Positions 17,145 through 24,043 of a DNA stretch of 33,930 nucleotides are shown piece after piece. Position numbers and translations under genes: made by a program. This DNA comes from Magnetococcales bacterium (GTDB lineage Bacteria; Pseudomonadota; Magnetococcia; Magnetococcales; UBA8363), in contig JADGCQ010000036.1 in assembly GCA_015228925.1 (NCBI GenBank), positions 1 through 33,930 on the forward strand. Reading direction: 5' to 3'. Each line of letters opens with the position of its first letter. Positions within the stretch are counted from its first letter, which is position 1. The notes under the pieces were generated by a model that was not told the DNA's origin, made no database searches, and saw nothing but the letters and a program-made list of their open reading frames with translations.

Positions 17145-17398
17145 TGGGGATTGGATGCTTTTTCGATAACCCTGTCTGCTTCTGCCATGACATCCTCAAG
17201 GGGATGTCCGCCGTCCTTTTCGGTTTCTGCTCGTACCATATCCAGCATGGCACCGAACCGGGTACGCCGTTCCTCTCCGTCCTGGAGCAGACGCAAAGCA
17301 TTGCGTACAACCTCGCTGACGTTGTTGTATCGCCCGCTTTCCACGCAACTGCGTGCGAAGGATTCAAGTTCCGGTGTGAGATGAACGTTTGTAGCCAT
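17141..17398 (-). CDS. parD: ParD-family ribbon-helix-helix antitoxin
   Basis: This 85-residue antitoxin has an N-terminal ribbon-helix-helix DNA-binding domain (MATNVHLTPELESFARSCVESGRYNNVSEVVRNALRLL, described here as residues 1-38 with the key G-R-Y-x-x-x-S-E-V-V-R stretch). An acidic C-terminal region that would wrap the ParE toxin follows. ParD neutralises ParE and represses its own promoter. The ATG at 17398 is preceded by AAGGA seven bases upstream; an upstream ATG at 17431 would overlap the operator palindrome and is unlikely. Confidence 0.93.
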   Translation of the reverse strand: MATNVHLTPELESFARSCVESGRYNNVSEVVRNALRLLQDGEERRTRFGAMLDMVRAETEKDGGHPLEDVMAEADRVIEKASNPQ

Positions 17399-17413
17399 GA
17401 CGTAATCCTTGAA

Positions 17414-17428
17414 TGTCAATGATTGACA
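17414..17428. promoter_or_regulatory. Operator palindrome upstream of parDE
   Basis: TGTCAATGATTGACA is a perfect 7+1+7 inverted repeat 16 bases upstream of the parD ATG. It starts two bases after the predicted -10 box, an ideal place for autorepression by the ParD ribbon-helix-helix domain. Binding by ParD is inferred from family behaviour. Confidence 0.75.
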
Positions 17429-17429
17429 C

Positions 17430-17458
17430 ATCGTAAACTAAGGCATTTTGGTTGGCAA
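17430..17458 (-). promoter_or_regulatory. Predicted sigma70-type promoter of parDE
   Basis: Read on the minus strand, TTGCCA (17453-17458) and TACGAT (17430-17435) are separated by exactly 17 bases. Four of six -10 positions match consensus. The palindromic operator follows at once. Confidence 0.6.
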
Positions 17459-17634
17459 GCAACAGGCTATATGTTCGTTTGGCGCAGCATATGCAAGAAC
17501 TCTCCTGAAACCGCGTGGTTGCAGGCAAAAATCCGGTTGAGTTCCTGATTCCGGGTTGGTTGCCACGGTTCTCAAGTGTGCATTGAGGAATAATTTGCCG
17601 TTATGCGACGGTTGTGAACCGACTGAGAGGAAAC

Positions 17635-17763
17635 ATGCCTAAGCATCTACAATGGGCCATTTTTGGCAAAGACGCTTTCGTGAGTCTGTTGCGTTGGGTG
17701 TGCAACCGCAATAGGCATCGCAGGATGGAAACGGCCATCGAAAAGATCGATCTTATTTTTTAG
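17635..17763 (+). CDS. Possible 42-residue basic small protein
   Basis: In the 370-base gap between parD and the outer-membrane protein gene an ATG at 17635 follows GAGAGG by 4 bases. It opens a 42-codon frame reading MPKHLQWAIFGKDAF and ending EKIDLIF. The peptide is basic in the middle (CNRNRHRRM). I do not recognise it. The good ribosome-binding site is the main support; composition is like the surrounding DNA. It may also be a chance ORF or the remnant of a larger gene. Confidence 0.35.
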   Translation: MPKHLQWAIFGKDAFVSLLRWVCNRNRHRRMETAIEKIDLIF

Positions 17764-17769
17764 GACGGG

Positions 17770-17813
17770 CCGCCGGATTTTTTTCTTCCTCTTTAAAGAT
17801 CAGAATCCGGCGG
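17770..17813. repeat. 10-bp perfect inverted repeat spanning the stop codon of the outer-membrane protein gene
   Basis: CCGCCGGATT (17770-17779) and AATCCGGCGG (17804-17813) are perfect complements separated by 24 bases. The right arm is the last codons of the minus-strand gene. A run of seven T follows the left arm on the plus strand. It may form an mRNA 3' hairpin for the minus-strand gene or a terminator-like structure, but the long loop and lack of a T tract on the minus side make it atypical. Confidence 0.5.
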
Positions 17814-18963
17814 ATATGCCCAATGAAACGAGGCCGTAGGGCTTGTCGAACTGATGTGAACTGAGCAGATTATAGGCGTAGGGAACGTCACCCAGGAATT
17901 GATTGGTCATGTATTGAGATCGGAGGAAGAGGGCGACCTGGGGGTGGATCTTGTAGCTGACTTCGCCGGTGATGTGGTTATTGGTCTTGTAGACGGTTTT
18001 GTCGGCATGTTGCAGAGTCGAGACCGCTTCGTCCAATGGTCCTCGATCCCATGTTTGCAGCCGGTATCCAAGTTTTAGCCGCCAATCCTCATTGCGCCAC
18101 TGGATCATTCCGCCAAATTGCAGATAATCGGCGTCATAACTGACATACATTCCAGGGGGCAAGTCTGGGGCATTGTAGAAACTCATGGATTGGGTAAATT
18201 CTGTCAGGCCGCAGTTGGGATCCTTGGCATTGACGGCGACCCCATGGACGCCGGTATCCCAGCCGCCATTGACCTCATCGGTTAGCAGTACCCGATCCAA
18301 TTTGTAGTTGCAACCATAAAGGGTGGCGTAGGTATCGCCGATACTGACCTGACTGACACCATAGCTTGTGAAGAGAGATATCGAAGTGGACGGGGTTAAA
18401 GCCCAGGAGCCGATGACATCCCCCTGGAATTGCCGGTCGCTGGGATCTTTGATTGTAAAAGAATCGGCGGAGATTCCCGTTCCAAAGACCGGCGTTGACG
18501 AACCCTTGTAGATTTGGCCGGTCCCATTGCCCCACCCGGAGATTCTTAAGGAGATGGCGGGTCTGTATCTTTTGTTGTCTACGACGCGATATTGGATGCC
18601 CGCTTGGTAGGTTCGATTCTTTCCCTCATCAAAGGGGGTTTTTACCGTGCTGTTCCAGAAACCTCCATCCACCCATAGGCGTTTATCCAGAGCCAGTCCA
18701 CCGCGCAGGTGTTGTCCTTCATAGTCTCCAATGGATTTCCCCCGGGGATCTTCCTTGCGAACACGAAACAGATCAATGGTGCTGTTCATGGCATCCCATC
18801 CCGCTTCGACCTCGCCATGGAGGGGTCGCGTTTCCTCTTGAACGGAGAGCAGCTCATCAAGAGGGGCGGCGGTGGTTGCGCCGGGGATGGCCAAGCCGAC
18901 CAGGACGGGCAGACATACGGGTGAAATACAACGCCGCAAGGCTTTTGGGGATGGTTTGATCAC
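17800..18963 (-). CDS. Outer-membrane beta-barrel protein (porin-like)
   Basis: The 387-residue protein begins with a Sec signal peptide: basic start KPSPKALRR, hydrophobic core LPVLVGLAIPGA and an Ala-rich cleavage region near residue 32. The mature part has alternating hydrophobic and aromatic strands (for example LRLKLGYRLQTW, VALFLRSQYM) and ends in SLGISAGF. The C-terminal phenylalanine is the signature recognised by the BAM complex. I do not recognise a named family. The start codon is GTG at 18963, with GGTGGA about 11 bases upstream. It is a single gene with no partners. A pore or a sensor barrel are both possible; the barrel call is firm, the substrate unknown. Confidence 0.8.
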   Translation of the reverse strand: MIKPSPKALRRCISPVCLPVLVGLAIPGATTAAPLDELLSVQEETRPLHGEVEAGWDAMNSTIDLFRVRKEDPRGKSIGDYEGQHLRGGLALDKRLWVDGGFWNSTVKTPFDEGKNRTYQAGIQYRVVDNKRYRPAISLRISGWGNGTGQIYKGSSTPVFGTGISADSFTIKDPSDRQFQGDVIGSWALTPSTSISLFTSYGVSQVSIGDTYATLYGCNYKLDRVLLTDEVNGGWDTGVHGVAVNAKDPNCGLTEFTQSMSFYNAPDLPPGMYVSYDADYLQFGGMIQWRNEDWRLKLGYRLQTWDRGPLDEAVSTLQHADKTVYKTNNHITGEVSYKIHPQVALFLRSQYMTNQFLGDVPYAYNLLSSHQFDKPYGLVSLGISAGF

Positions 18964-19311
18964 TTGGATTGAAATCCACCTGGATTGGATTGATGTCTGG
19001 ATTGATCAGCGCACATAGCCTATCGGCATCTGCCCCGTCACGTCGTGCAACACGCTGCAAGCAAAGCAACAATCAAGCCAAAATAATTCATTCGCGGCAA
19101 CGGCCCAACAGTACCTGGAATGGGGATTTCAGGGAAGGGTTTTATGGGGTGCGTTCGCGTTTTTTGCCCCCTTTTAGGAGTGGGGGAGAAGGTCACGTTC
19201 TTTTGCGAGAAGACAAACCTGGCGAACACGGCGTCTTGATGCATATATCGACTTGGTTGGGGAAAAACATGAGGAAAAAATCAACTCGTCTCCTGAATGG
19301 GGTGTGATGAT

Positions 19312-19332
19312 ATAGTGTATTGATAATACTAT
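19312..19332. repeat. AT-rich inverted repeat upstream of flagellin
   Basis: ATAGTGTATT and AATACTAT pair with one bulged G around a three-base loop (GAT). It sits about 290 bases upstream of the flagellin start, at the transition into AT-rich DNA. It could be a protein-binding site; no T tract supports termination. Confidence 0.45.
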
Positions 19333-19387
19333 GAAAATAAATAAAAAATTAATAATTGTCTTTGTTTGTTCCAAGCCGTTTGCCCGT

Positions 19388-19445
19388 AAAAATCAACCAA
19401 CCACCGAAATAATCAACCAGTGGGGGGATGGTATGGTTGATTTTT
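19388..19445. repeat. Two direct and one inverted copies of AATCAACCA upstream of flagellin
   Basis: AAAAATCAACCA at 19388-19399 is perfectly complementary to TGGTTGATTTTT at 19434-19445. A second direct copy, AATCAACCA at 19411-19419, can pair with the same right arm. The right arm ends in six T. Two alternative hairpins are therefore possible: an outer one with a 34-base loop and an inner one with a 14-base loop. They could be operator half-sites, a terminator for an upstream transcript or an attenuator-like switch. Confidence 0.6.
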
Positions 19446-19466
19446 TCTGAGATTGAAGAATAATAC

Positions 19467-19496
19467 TTGACTTGATGGCCAATGTTTATCTTAAAT
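19467..19496 (+). promoter_or_regulatory. Weak candidate promoter for flagellin
   Basis: TTGACT (19467-19472) and TTAAAT (19491-19496) are separated by 18 bases, about 130 bases before the flagellin ATG. It fits a sigma70 pattern loosely. I found no clear sigma28 (TAAA/GCCGATAA) or sigma54 (GG/GC) promoter, which would be more usual for flagellin. Confidence 0.3.
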
Positions 19497-19622
19497 GGAA
19501 GACGCGAGAAGGCAGTCTGGCGGCATGAATCTTCGGTCTGATTGAAAAAAACAACTTGGTTTCGCGTAAGGATCCTGCGTCGCGGTCTTGGGTGAAAATC
19601 AGGTCAAGAGAGGAACCGAACC

Positions 19623-20459
19623 ATGCCCATTTCGATTGCAACCAACGTCATCTCCCTTGCGGTTCAGCGCAAGCTCGGTAATACCACCGCCGATTTGGGG
19701 AAAAGCTTCCTCCGTCTGGCTTCGGGGTTGCGCGTCAACTCAGCCCAGGATGATGCGGGTGGTTTGGGCTTTGCAACGCGCCTCACAACCCAGGTTCAAG
19801 GGCTGGCGGTCGCCGCCCGTAATACCAACGATGGCATCTCCCTGGCGCAGGTGGCCGACAGTGCCTTGGTGGAGACTGTCGGGGCTATGCAGAGAATCCG
19901 CGAATTGGCCGTGGAGGCCACAGGGAGTACCAAATCCAGCACGGATCGCTACGCTCTTCAGGATGAAGTGGACGAAATGGTCGCCGAGGTCACCCGTATT
20001 GCGACCGATATCAAGTATAATGGTATGCGTTTGCTTGCGGGTTCTTTCACTGGAATGGACTTCCAAATCGGGGCCGATGCGGGCAATACCTTGCAGGTCG
20101 CTTTCGCCGGTGCCAGCACCAACTTGGTGGGCATGGGGGTTGCCGGTAACTCCATGACCGTGAGTACCACCACCAAGGCCAGTCGTACCATCCTTCTTAT
20201 CGATAGTGCCTTGGATAGCATCTCGGCCATTCGTGCGACGATTGGTGGTGTGCAAAATCGGTTTGAGTCCATCATCAACCAGATTCAATCGCTATCCGAT
20301 GCCTATACGCAGACCCGTTCCACGATCATGGATGCTGATATTGCCAAGGAAACAGCGTTGTTGGCGCGTAACTTGATTATTCAACAGGCGGGTGTTTCGG
20401 TATTGTCCCAGGCCAATCTGCAACCCAATGTGATGCTGCAACTATTGCGGACTCAATAG
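19623..20459 (+). CDS. fliC: Flagellin
   Basis: Flagellin is the self-assembling subunit of the flagellar filament, exported by the flagellar type III system. The N-terminal D0/D1 region (about 1-140) has the family features SIATNVISLAVQRKL, LRLASGLRVNSAQDDAGGL and RNTNDGISLAQVADSAL followed by MQRIRELAVEA. The C-terminal D1/D0 region (about 200-278) has LDSISAIRATIGGVQNRFES, MDADIAKETA and LLARNLIIQQAGVSVLSQANLQPN. The variable D2/D3 middle is very short, so at 278 residues this is a minimal flagellin. A strong AGAGAGGA ribosome site lies just before ATG 19623. No other flagellar genes are adjacent, so it is a stand-alone flagellin gene. Confidence 0.97.
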   Translation: MPISIATNVISLAVQRKLGNTTADLGKSFLRLASGLRVNSAQDDAGGLGFATRLTTQVQGLAVAARNTNDGISLAQVADSALVETVGAMQRIRELAVEATGSTKSSTDRYALQDEVDEMVAEVTRIATDIKYNGMRLLAGSFTGMDFQIGADAGNTLQVAFAGASTNLVGMGVAGNSMTVSTTTKASRTILLIDSALDSISAIRATIGGVQNRFESIINQIQSLSDAYTQTRSTIMDADIAKETALLARNLIIQQAGVSVLSQANLQPNVMLQLLRTQ

Positions 20460-20540
20460 GTCTTTCCCACCTTGCTGCGGTTGTGGGACCGTTGGAAAAT
20501 CTGGGTTTGTTTTGTTGAGGCCGACGGGGGCCAGGTGATA

Positions 20541-20579
20541 GCGGGGGTTCAGGGGGGAATGATCCCTCTTGGTCCCCGC
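20541..20579 (+). terminator. Hairpin downstream of flagellin, related to the one after the adhesin
   Basis: Outer arms GCGGGG (20541-20546) and CCCCGC (20574-20579) enclose an imperfect inner stem AGGGGGGA/TCCCTCT around ATGA. No long T tract follows. The layout (G-rich arm, TCAGGGG, A-A-T-[CG]-A-T core, C-rich arm) matches the hairpin at 3960-3993. Confidence 0.55.
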
Positions 20580-20736
20580 CGTTCCGCATGACTGCTTGTT
20601 ATTATAATTTTTGGCCTAAATGTTGCTTGCCATTTGAACGGAGATGGGTATCCTTTCCCTCTGAATGGTTCCTCCGCCTTTTCCCACCGTATCTTCCTAT
20701 GAAACCATGACGTCTGAATGTTTTTTGGGGAATTCC

Positions 20737-20781
20737 ATGATGACTGTGACCGATTGGGAACAACCTGATGCGTCGAGATAA
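20737..20781 (+). CDS. Possible 14-codon leader ORF overlapping the response-regulator start
   Basis: ATGATG at 20737 opens a short frame (MMTVTDWEQPDASR, then TAA) that runs through the start codon of the downstream gene at 20768. The downstream ATG lacks a good ribosome site of its own, whereas GGGG lies just upstream of this short ORF. Translational coupling is a reasonable inference; a chance ORF is equally possible. Confidence 0.3.
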   Translation: MMTVTDWEQPDASR

Positions 20782-21904
20782 AGGGAGGCGTCCCATTATC
20801 CTGGTGGTGGACGATACACCGGAAAATATCGATGTCCTCAAAGGTGCATTGATAGACGACTATACGATTCGTCCGGCTCCCAATGGTGTGGTTGCCCTGA
20901 AGGCGGCTTTGGTTCATCCGGTTCCCGACTTGGTGCTTTTGGATATCATGATGCCGGGAATGGATGGTTATGAGGTATGTCGCAGGTTGAAGGGTCACAA
21001 GGAAACCAGCGATATTCCCATCATTTTCGTTACGGCCAAGTCGGAGGAGGCGGATGAAATCGAGGGGTTGAAATTGGGTGCGGTAGACTATATTACCAAG
21101 CCATTCAGTGTTCCCATCGTCCAGGCTCGCATCAAGACGCATTTAGCACTCCGTTTTGCGACGCGGGCCATGAAAGCAAGCAATCAAAAATTGTTGTATG
21201 AACGGGAGCTGATTGAAAACATCATCATCAAGATGCGTGGCGCGGATGTGTTGGATGAACGTTATCTGCGTCATTTGATTGCCCCGGTGGAACAGACGGC
21301 GGGGGACATGTTGATGTCAACGTTTACCCCGGCAGGGCGGCAGTTGATCCTTTTGGGTGATTTTACCGGTCATGGTTTGCCGGCTGCCATTGGTGGTCCA
21401 TTGGTTGCCTATATTCTGCATGAGCAAGCCCAACGGGATGTTTCGGGCCAGGAAATTTTGGAGCTGATGAATACCCAATTATTTAATCGTCTGCCGACAG
21501 GACTTTTTTTTGCGGCACTGCTGGTGGAGATTTCGGAGCGACGTGATCAGGCCAAGGTATGGAATGCGGCGATTCCCGAGGCGTTGTTGGTCAGGCAGGG
21601 CCATGTGGTGGAGCGTTTCCCATCGTTGATGCCGCCTTTGGGTGTCACGACATCGTTGGACATGCATGCCAATTACACAACCAGTAGTTTGGAACACGGG
21701 GACAGACTGTATGTTTATTCCGACGGACTCACCGAAGCTCGCGGGTCCAATAAGGAAATGTTTGGCGGTGAGCGGTTGGAGGCGTTTTTGATCCGGGTGG
21801 CGACCGAGAGGATTGTGCTGGAGGGTTTGCTTAAATTGCTTGAGGAACACACTGGGGCGAACACGCACGACGACGACATCACCTTGGTTGAGGTGTCGGT
21901 GTGA
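20768..21904 (+). CDS. Response regulator fused to SpoIIE/PP2C-type serine phosphatase (RsbU-like)
   Basis: The N-terminal receiver domain (about 9-125) has D15/D16, phosphoacceptor D59 (LLDIMMPGMDG), T89 and K111. A helical linker (about 130-165) leads into a PP2C-like phosphatase domain (about 165-378) with metal-binding signatures LGDFTGHGLPAA near 196, YSDGLTEARG near 317 and HDDDITL near 367. Such proteins dephosphorylate anti-sigma-factor antagonists of the STAS type when phosphorylated, controlling a sigma-factor or biofilm and motility switch. No STAS or kinase partner gene is adjacent, so the target is unknown. It lies downstream of flagellin and converges with tRNA-Leu. Confidence 0.95.
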   Translation: MRRDKGRRPIILVVDDTPENIDVLKGALIDDYTIRPAPNGVVALKAALVHPVPDLVLLDIMMPGMDGYEVCRRLKGHKETSDIPIIFVTAKSEEADEIEGLKLGAVDYITKPFSVPIVQARIKTHLALRFATRAMKASNQKLLYERELIENIIIKMRGADVLDERYLRHLIAPVEQTAGDMLMSTFTPAGRQLILLGDFTGHGLPAAIGGPLVAYILHEQAQRDVSGQEILELMNTQLFNRLPTGLFFAALLVEISERRDQAKVWNAAIPEALLVRQGHVVERFPSLMPPLGVTTSLDMHANYTTSSLEHGDRLYVYSDGLTEARGSNKEMFGGERLEAFLIRVATERIVLEGLLKLLEEHTGANTHDDDITLVEVSV

Positions 21905-21920
21905 CAGGTATGGATCGGTA

Positions 21921-22005
21921 TGGTGCGAAAGGGGGGATTCGAACCCCCACACCCGAAGGCACTGGATCCTAAGTCCAGGGCGTCTACCAGTTTCGCCACT
22001 TTCGC
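21921..22005 (-). tRNA. tRNA-Leu (anticodon TAG)
   Basis: Read on the minus strand the acceptor stem GCGAAAG/CTTTCGC is perfect, with an encoded 3' ACCA. The anticodon arm is CTGGA-CTTAGGA-TCCAG with TAG at positions 34-36. A long variable arm with a TTCG loop marks a class II tRNA, and the T arm is GGGGG-TTCGAAT-CCCCC. The total is 85 bases. It decodes CUA and CUN leucine codons. Confidence 0.98.
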
Positions 22006-22043
22006 ATGGTTCGATTTTGCCATCGCTTGGCGGCTGTGGGCTA

Positions 22044-22065
22044 TGGAAAAAATAAATATTTTCCA
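22044..22065. repeat. 7-bp inverted repeat between bioA and tRNA-Leu
   Basis: TGGAAAA and TTTTCCA flank an eight-base AT-rich loop, 9 bases past the bioA stop. It could weakly terminate the biotin operon, but the stem has little GC and no T tract, so it is not a convincing intrinsic terminator. Confidence 0.4.
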
Positions 22066-22073
22066 GGATTGAT

Positions 22074-23399
22074 TCATGTGACGGTATCCAGGGCTTCATG
22101 GATGGCGTCCCAGGCGGTATGGAGTTCCTCATCGGTCAGGCAATAGGGTGGTAGCAGGTAGATGACTTCGCCCAGGGGACGGATGAGGAGTCCCCGGTCG
22201 AGGAAAAACTGTTTGAGCTTGGGGCCGATGGCGGCACTGTATCCGCTGGAGCCGGGGTTTGCGACATTGAGTGCGGCGATAACTCCGGTACAGCGGGGTT
22301 TGGTGACCCTGGGGTGGGTGATGAGTCCTTGGAGGCGTTGGCGGTGGATGGTTTCTAGCCGGGCGCAGTTTTGCAGGGGTTCGCCGGAAGCAAAGAGATC
22401 CAAGGAGGCCAAGGCGGCGGCGCATCCCAGGGGGTTGGCGGTAAAGGAATGGCCGTGAGCCAGGGCACGGTCAAAGGTATCTCCCAGGAAGGCGTCATGG
22501 ATTTTTTGCTGGCAAACGGTGACCGCCATGGGCATAAACCCTCCGGTCAATCCCTTGGACAGACAGATGATATCGGGGATGATCCCCCCCTTTTCACAGG
22601 CAAACAGGGTTCCAGTGCGTCCAAACCCGGTCATGACCTCATCGAAAATAAGCAATCCCCCCGCTTGATGGATTCTCTGAGATAATTTTTGCAGAAACAT
22701 CGGACGGCACATGCGCATCCCGGAGGCCCCCTGTACCAAAGGTTCCAGGATGATGGCCGCCAGTTCTTGACCGTGTTGGGATAACAGTCGGTCTAATGCC
22801 GCCAGGGCCGTTTCTTCGCGGTTTTCCACCTGGTCATCCCCCTCCCAGGTTTCCGGGAAGGGGATGGTGTCCACCCGAAACAGATAATCGGTGAATGGCT
22901 CAAAAAAGCCCGAAGAGCGGCCCACGGACATGGCACCGACGGTATCGCCGTGGTATCCCCCTTGGAGTACGGCAATCCGATTGCGTGGTGTCCCCAGGTT
23001 GCGGTGATACTGAATGGCCATTTTCAGGGCGACTTCCACGGCGGTGGAACCGTTGTCGGAAAAAAATACCCGACTGAGACCTGGCGGGAGTCGGTCGGTC
23101 AGGCGTTGGGCCAGCCGGACGGCGGGTTCGTGGGTGAAGCCGGCGAAGATGACCTGTTCGAGTTGTCTGGCCTGTTGGGCGATGGCGGCGGCAATGACGG
23201 GATGGGCATGACCGTGGACGCAAAGCCACCAGGATGAGATAAGATCCATGATTTTACGGCCATCGGTGGTATGCAACCACGCCCCTCGGGCGGAGGCGAT
23301 GGGGATGGGCGGTGGGGCGGTGGCCTCCTGGGTGAACGGGTGCCAGACGTGCGACCGGTCCAGATGAACCCAACTATTTTCCGGGTATTGCTGAGACAT
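22074..23399 (-). CDS. bioA: Adenosylmethionine-8-amino-7-oxononanoate aminotransferase
   Basis: BioA is the PLP enzyme that converts 7-keto-8-aminopelargonate to 7,8-diaminopelargonate using S-adenosylmethionine as amino donor, the second step of biotin ring assembly. From the chosen ATG it has 441 residues. VWHPFTQ near the start, SSWWLCVHGHAHP, VFFSDNGSTAVEVALKMA, GGYHGDTVGAMSVG and DEVMTGFGRTG are class-III aminotransferase and BioA motifs. The PLP lysine is K282 in LSKGLTGGFMPMAV. A TTG at 23429 overlaps the bioD stop and would extend it by ten residues; the ATG at 23399 has GGAG upstream and fits homolog starts better. It is the last gene of the biotin operon. Confidence 0.96.
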   Translation of the reverse strand: MSQQYPENSWVHLDRSHVWHPFTQEATAPPPIPIASARGAWLHTTDGRKIMDLISSWWLCVHGHAHPVIAAAIAQQARQLEQVIFAGFTHEPAVRLAQRLTDRLPPGLSRVFFSDNGSTAVEVALKMAIQYHRNLGTPRNRIAVLQGGYHGDTVGAMSVGRSSGFFEPFTDYLFRVDTIPFPETWEGDDQVENREETALAALDRLLSQHGQELAAIILEPLVQGASGMRMCRPMFLQKLSQRIHQAGGLLIFDEVMTGFGRTGTLFACEKGGIIPDIICLSKGLTGGFMPMAVTVCQQKIHDAFLGDTFDRALAHGHSFTANPLGCAAALASLDLFASGEPLQNCARLETIHRQRLQGLITHPRVTKPRCTGVIAALNVANPGSSGYSAAIGPKLKQFFLDRGLLIRPLGEVIYLLPPYCLTDEELHTAWDAIHEALDTVT

Positions 23400-23425
23400 G
23401 GGTTTGCAACTCCATGATCGAATGG

Positions 23426-24043
23426 TCAATACGCCTCAGACGGCAGGGCTGCCAGGGTTTGGGCGTTCAGAGGGGTGAGGTGCGGTATGGCTGCCAGAAT
23501 GGGGCAATGGGCATAATCGCGTAGGGCGTGCGTATTGGCCGGGTTTTCGGGACCATTGAGTATGATCCCCAGAATGGGAATCTGCCGATGGCGGAGGGCT
23601 TCAAGGCTCAAGAGGGTATGATTGATGGTGCCAAGGGCGGTCCGGGCGACGAGAACGACGGGAAGATCCAGATGGCGGATCAGATCCACCATGAAGTCTT
23701 TTTTGTTCAGCGGAACCAAAACGCCTCCAGCCCCTTCGACCACCAGCGGGCGTGGTGAGGGGGGGAGGGAAAAATCATCCAGATGGATGGAAATTCCGTC
23801 GCGGCGAGCCGCCTCATGGGGAGATAACGGCTGAGTCAGGGAAAAGGTGGGTGGATAACAATGATGATCATCCAATCCCGTCAGCTTTTGGATCAGGTGG
23901 GTATCGGTTTCCCCTTCCAGTCCTGACTGAATGGGTTTCCAATAGTTGGCACTCAGGCGATGGACTAGCCAAGCGGAAACGACACTTTTTCCGACTCCCG
24001 TGTCGGTTCCCGTGACAAAAATGTTTTGGGTTGGCCATTTCAT
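23426..24043 (-). CDS. bioD: ATP-dependent dethiobiotin synthetase
   Basis: BioD closes the ureido ring of dethiobiotin from 7,8-diaminopelargonate, CO2 and ATP. The P-loop GTDTGVGKS is at 12-20, preceded by NIFVT. PLSPHEAARRDG and VVEGAGGVLVPLN are further substrate and nucleotide-binding motifs of the family. The protein has 205 residues, slightly shorter than E. coli BioD. Its ATG overlaps the upstream lipoprotein stop by 4 bases, and its stop is next to the bioA start. Confidence 0.96.
   Translation of the reverse strand: MKWPTQNIFVTGTDTGVGKSVVSAWLVHRLSANYWKPIQSGLEGETDTHLIQKLTGLDDHHCYPPTFSLTQPLSPHEAARRDGISIHLDDFSLPPSPRPLVVEGAGGVLVPLNKKDFMVDLIRHLDLPVVLVARTALGTINHTLLSLEALRHRQIPILGIILNGPENPANTHALRDYAHCPILAAIPHLTPLNAQTLAALPSEAY

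Larger units (their letters stand above)
18964..19622. other. Long intergenic region upstream of flagellin
   Basis: About 660 bases divide the divergent outer-membrane protein and flagellin genes. Next to the minus-strand start is a cluster of four TGGATTG words (18964-19009). A plus-strand open frame from 18969 to 19307 has no family resemblance and an unnatural composition, so I leave it out. From about 19300 the DNA turns AT-rich and holds two inverted repeats and the likely flagellin promoter, listed separately. Confidence 0.6.

Noticed and set aside
18969-19307. 112-codon plus-strand frame upstream of flagellin
   Set aside because: No family resemblance, no ribosome-binding site and composition unlike neighbouring genes; it covers promoter-like DNA.
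19446-19622. Sigma28 or sigma54 promoter for flagellin
   Set aside because: I looked for TAAA-N15-GCCGATAA and TGGCAC-N5-TTGC patterns and found only poor matches, so none is claimed.
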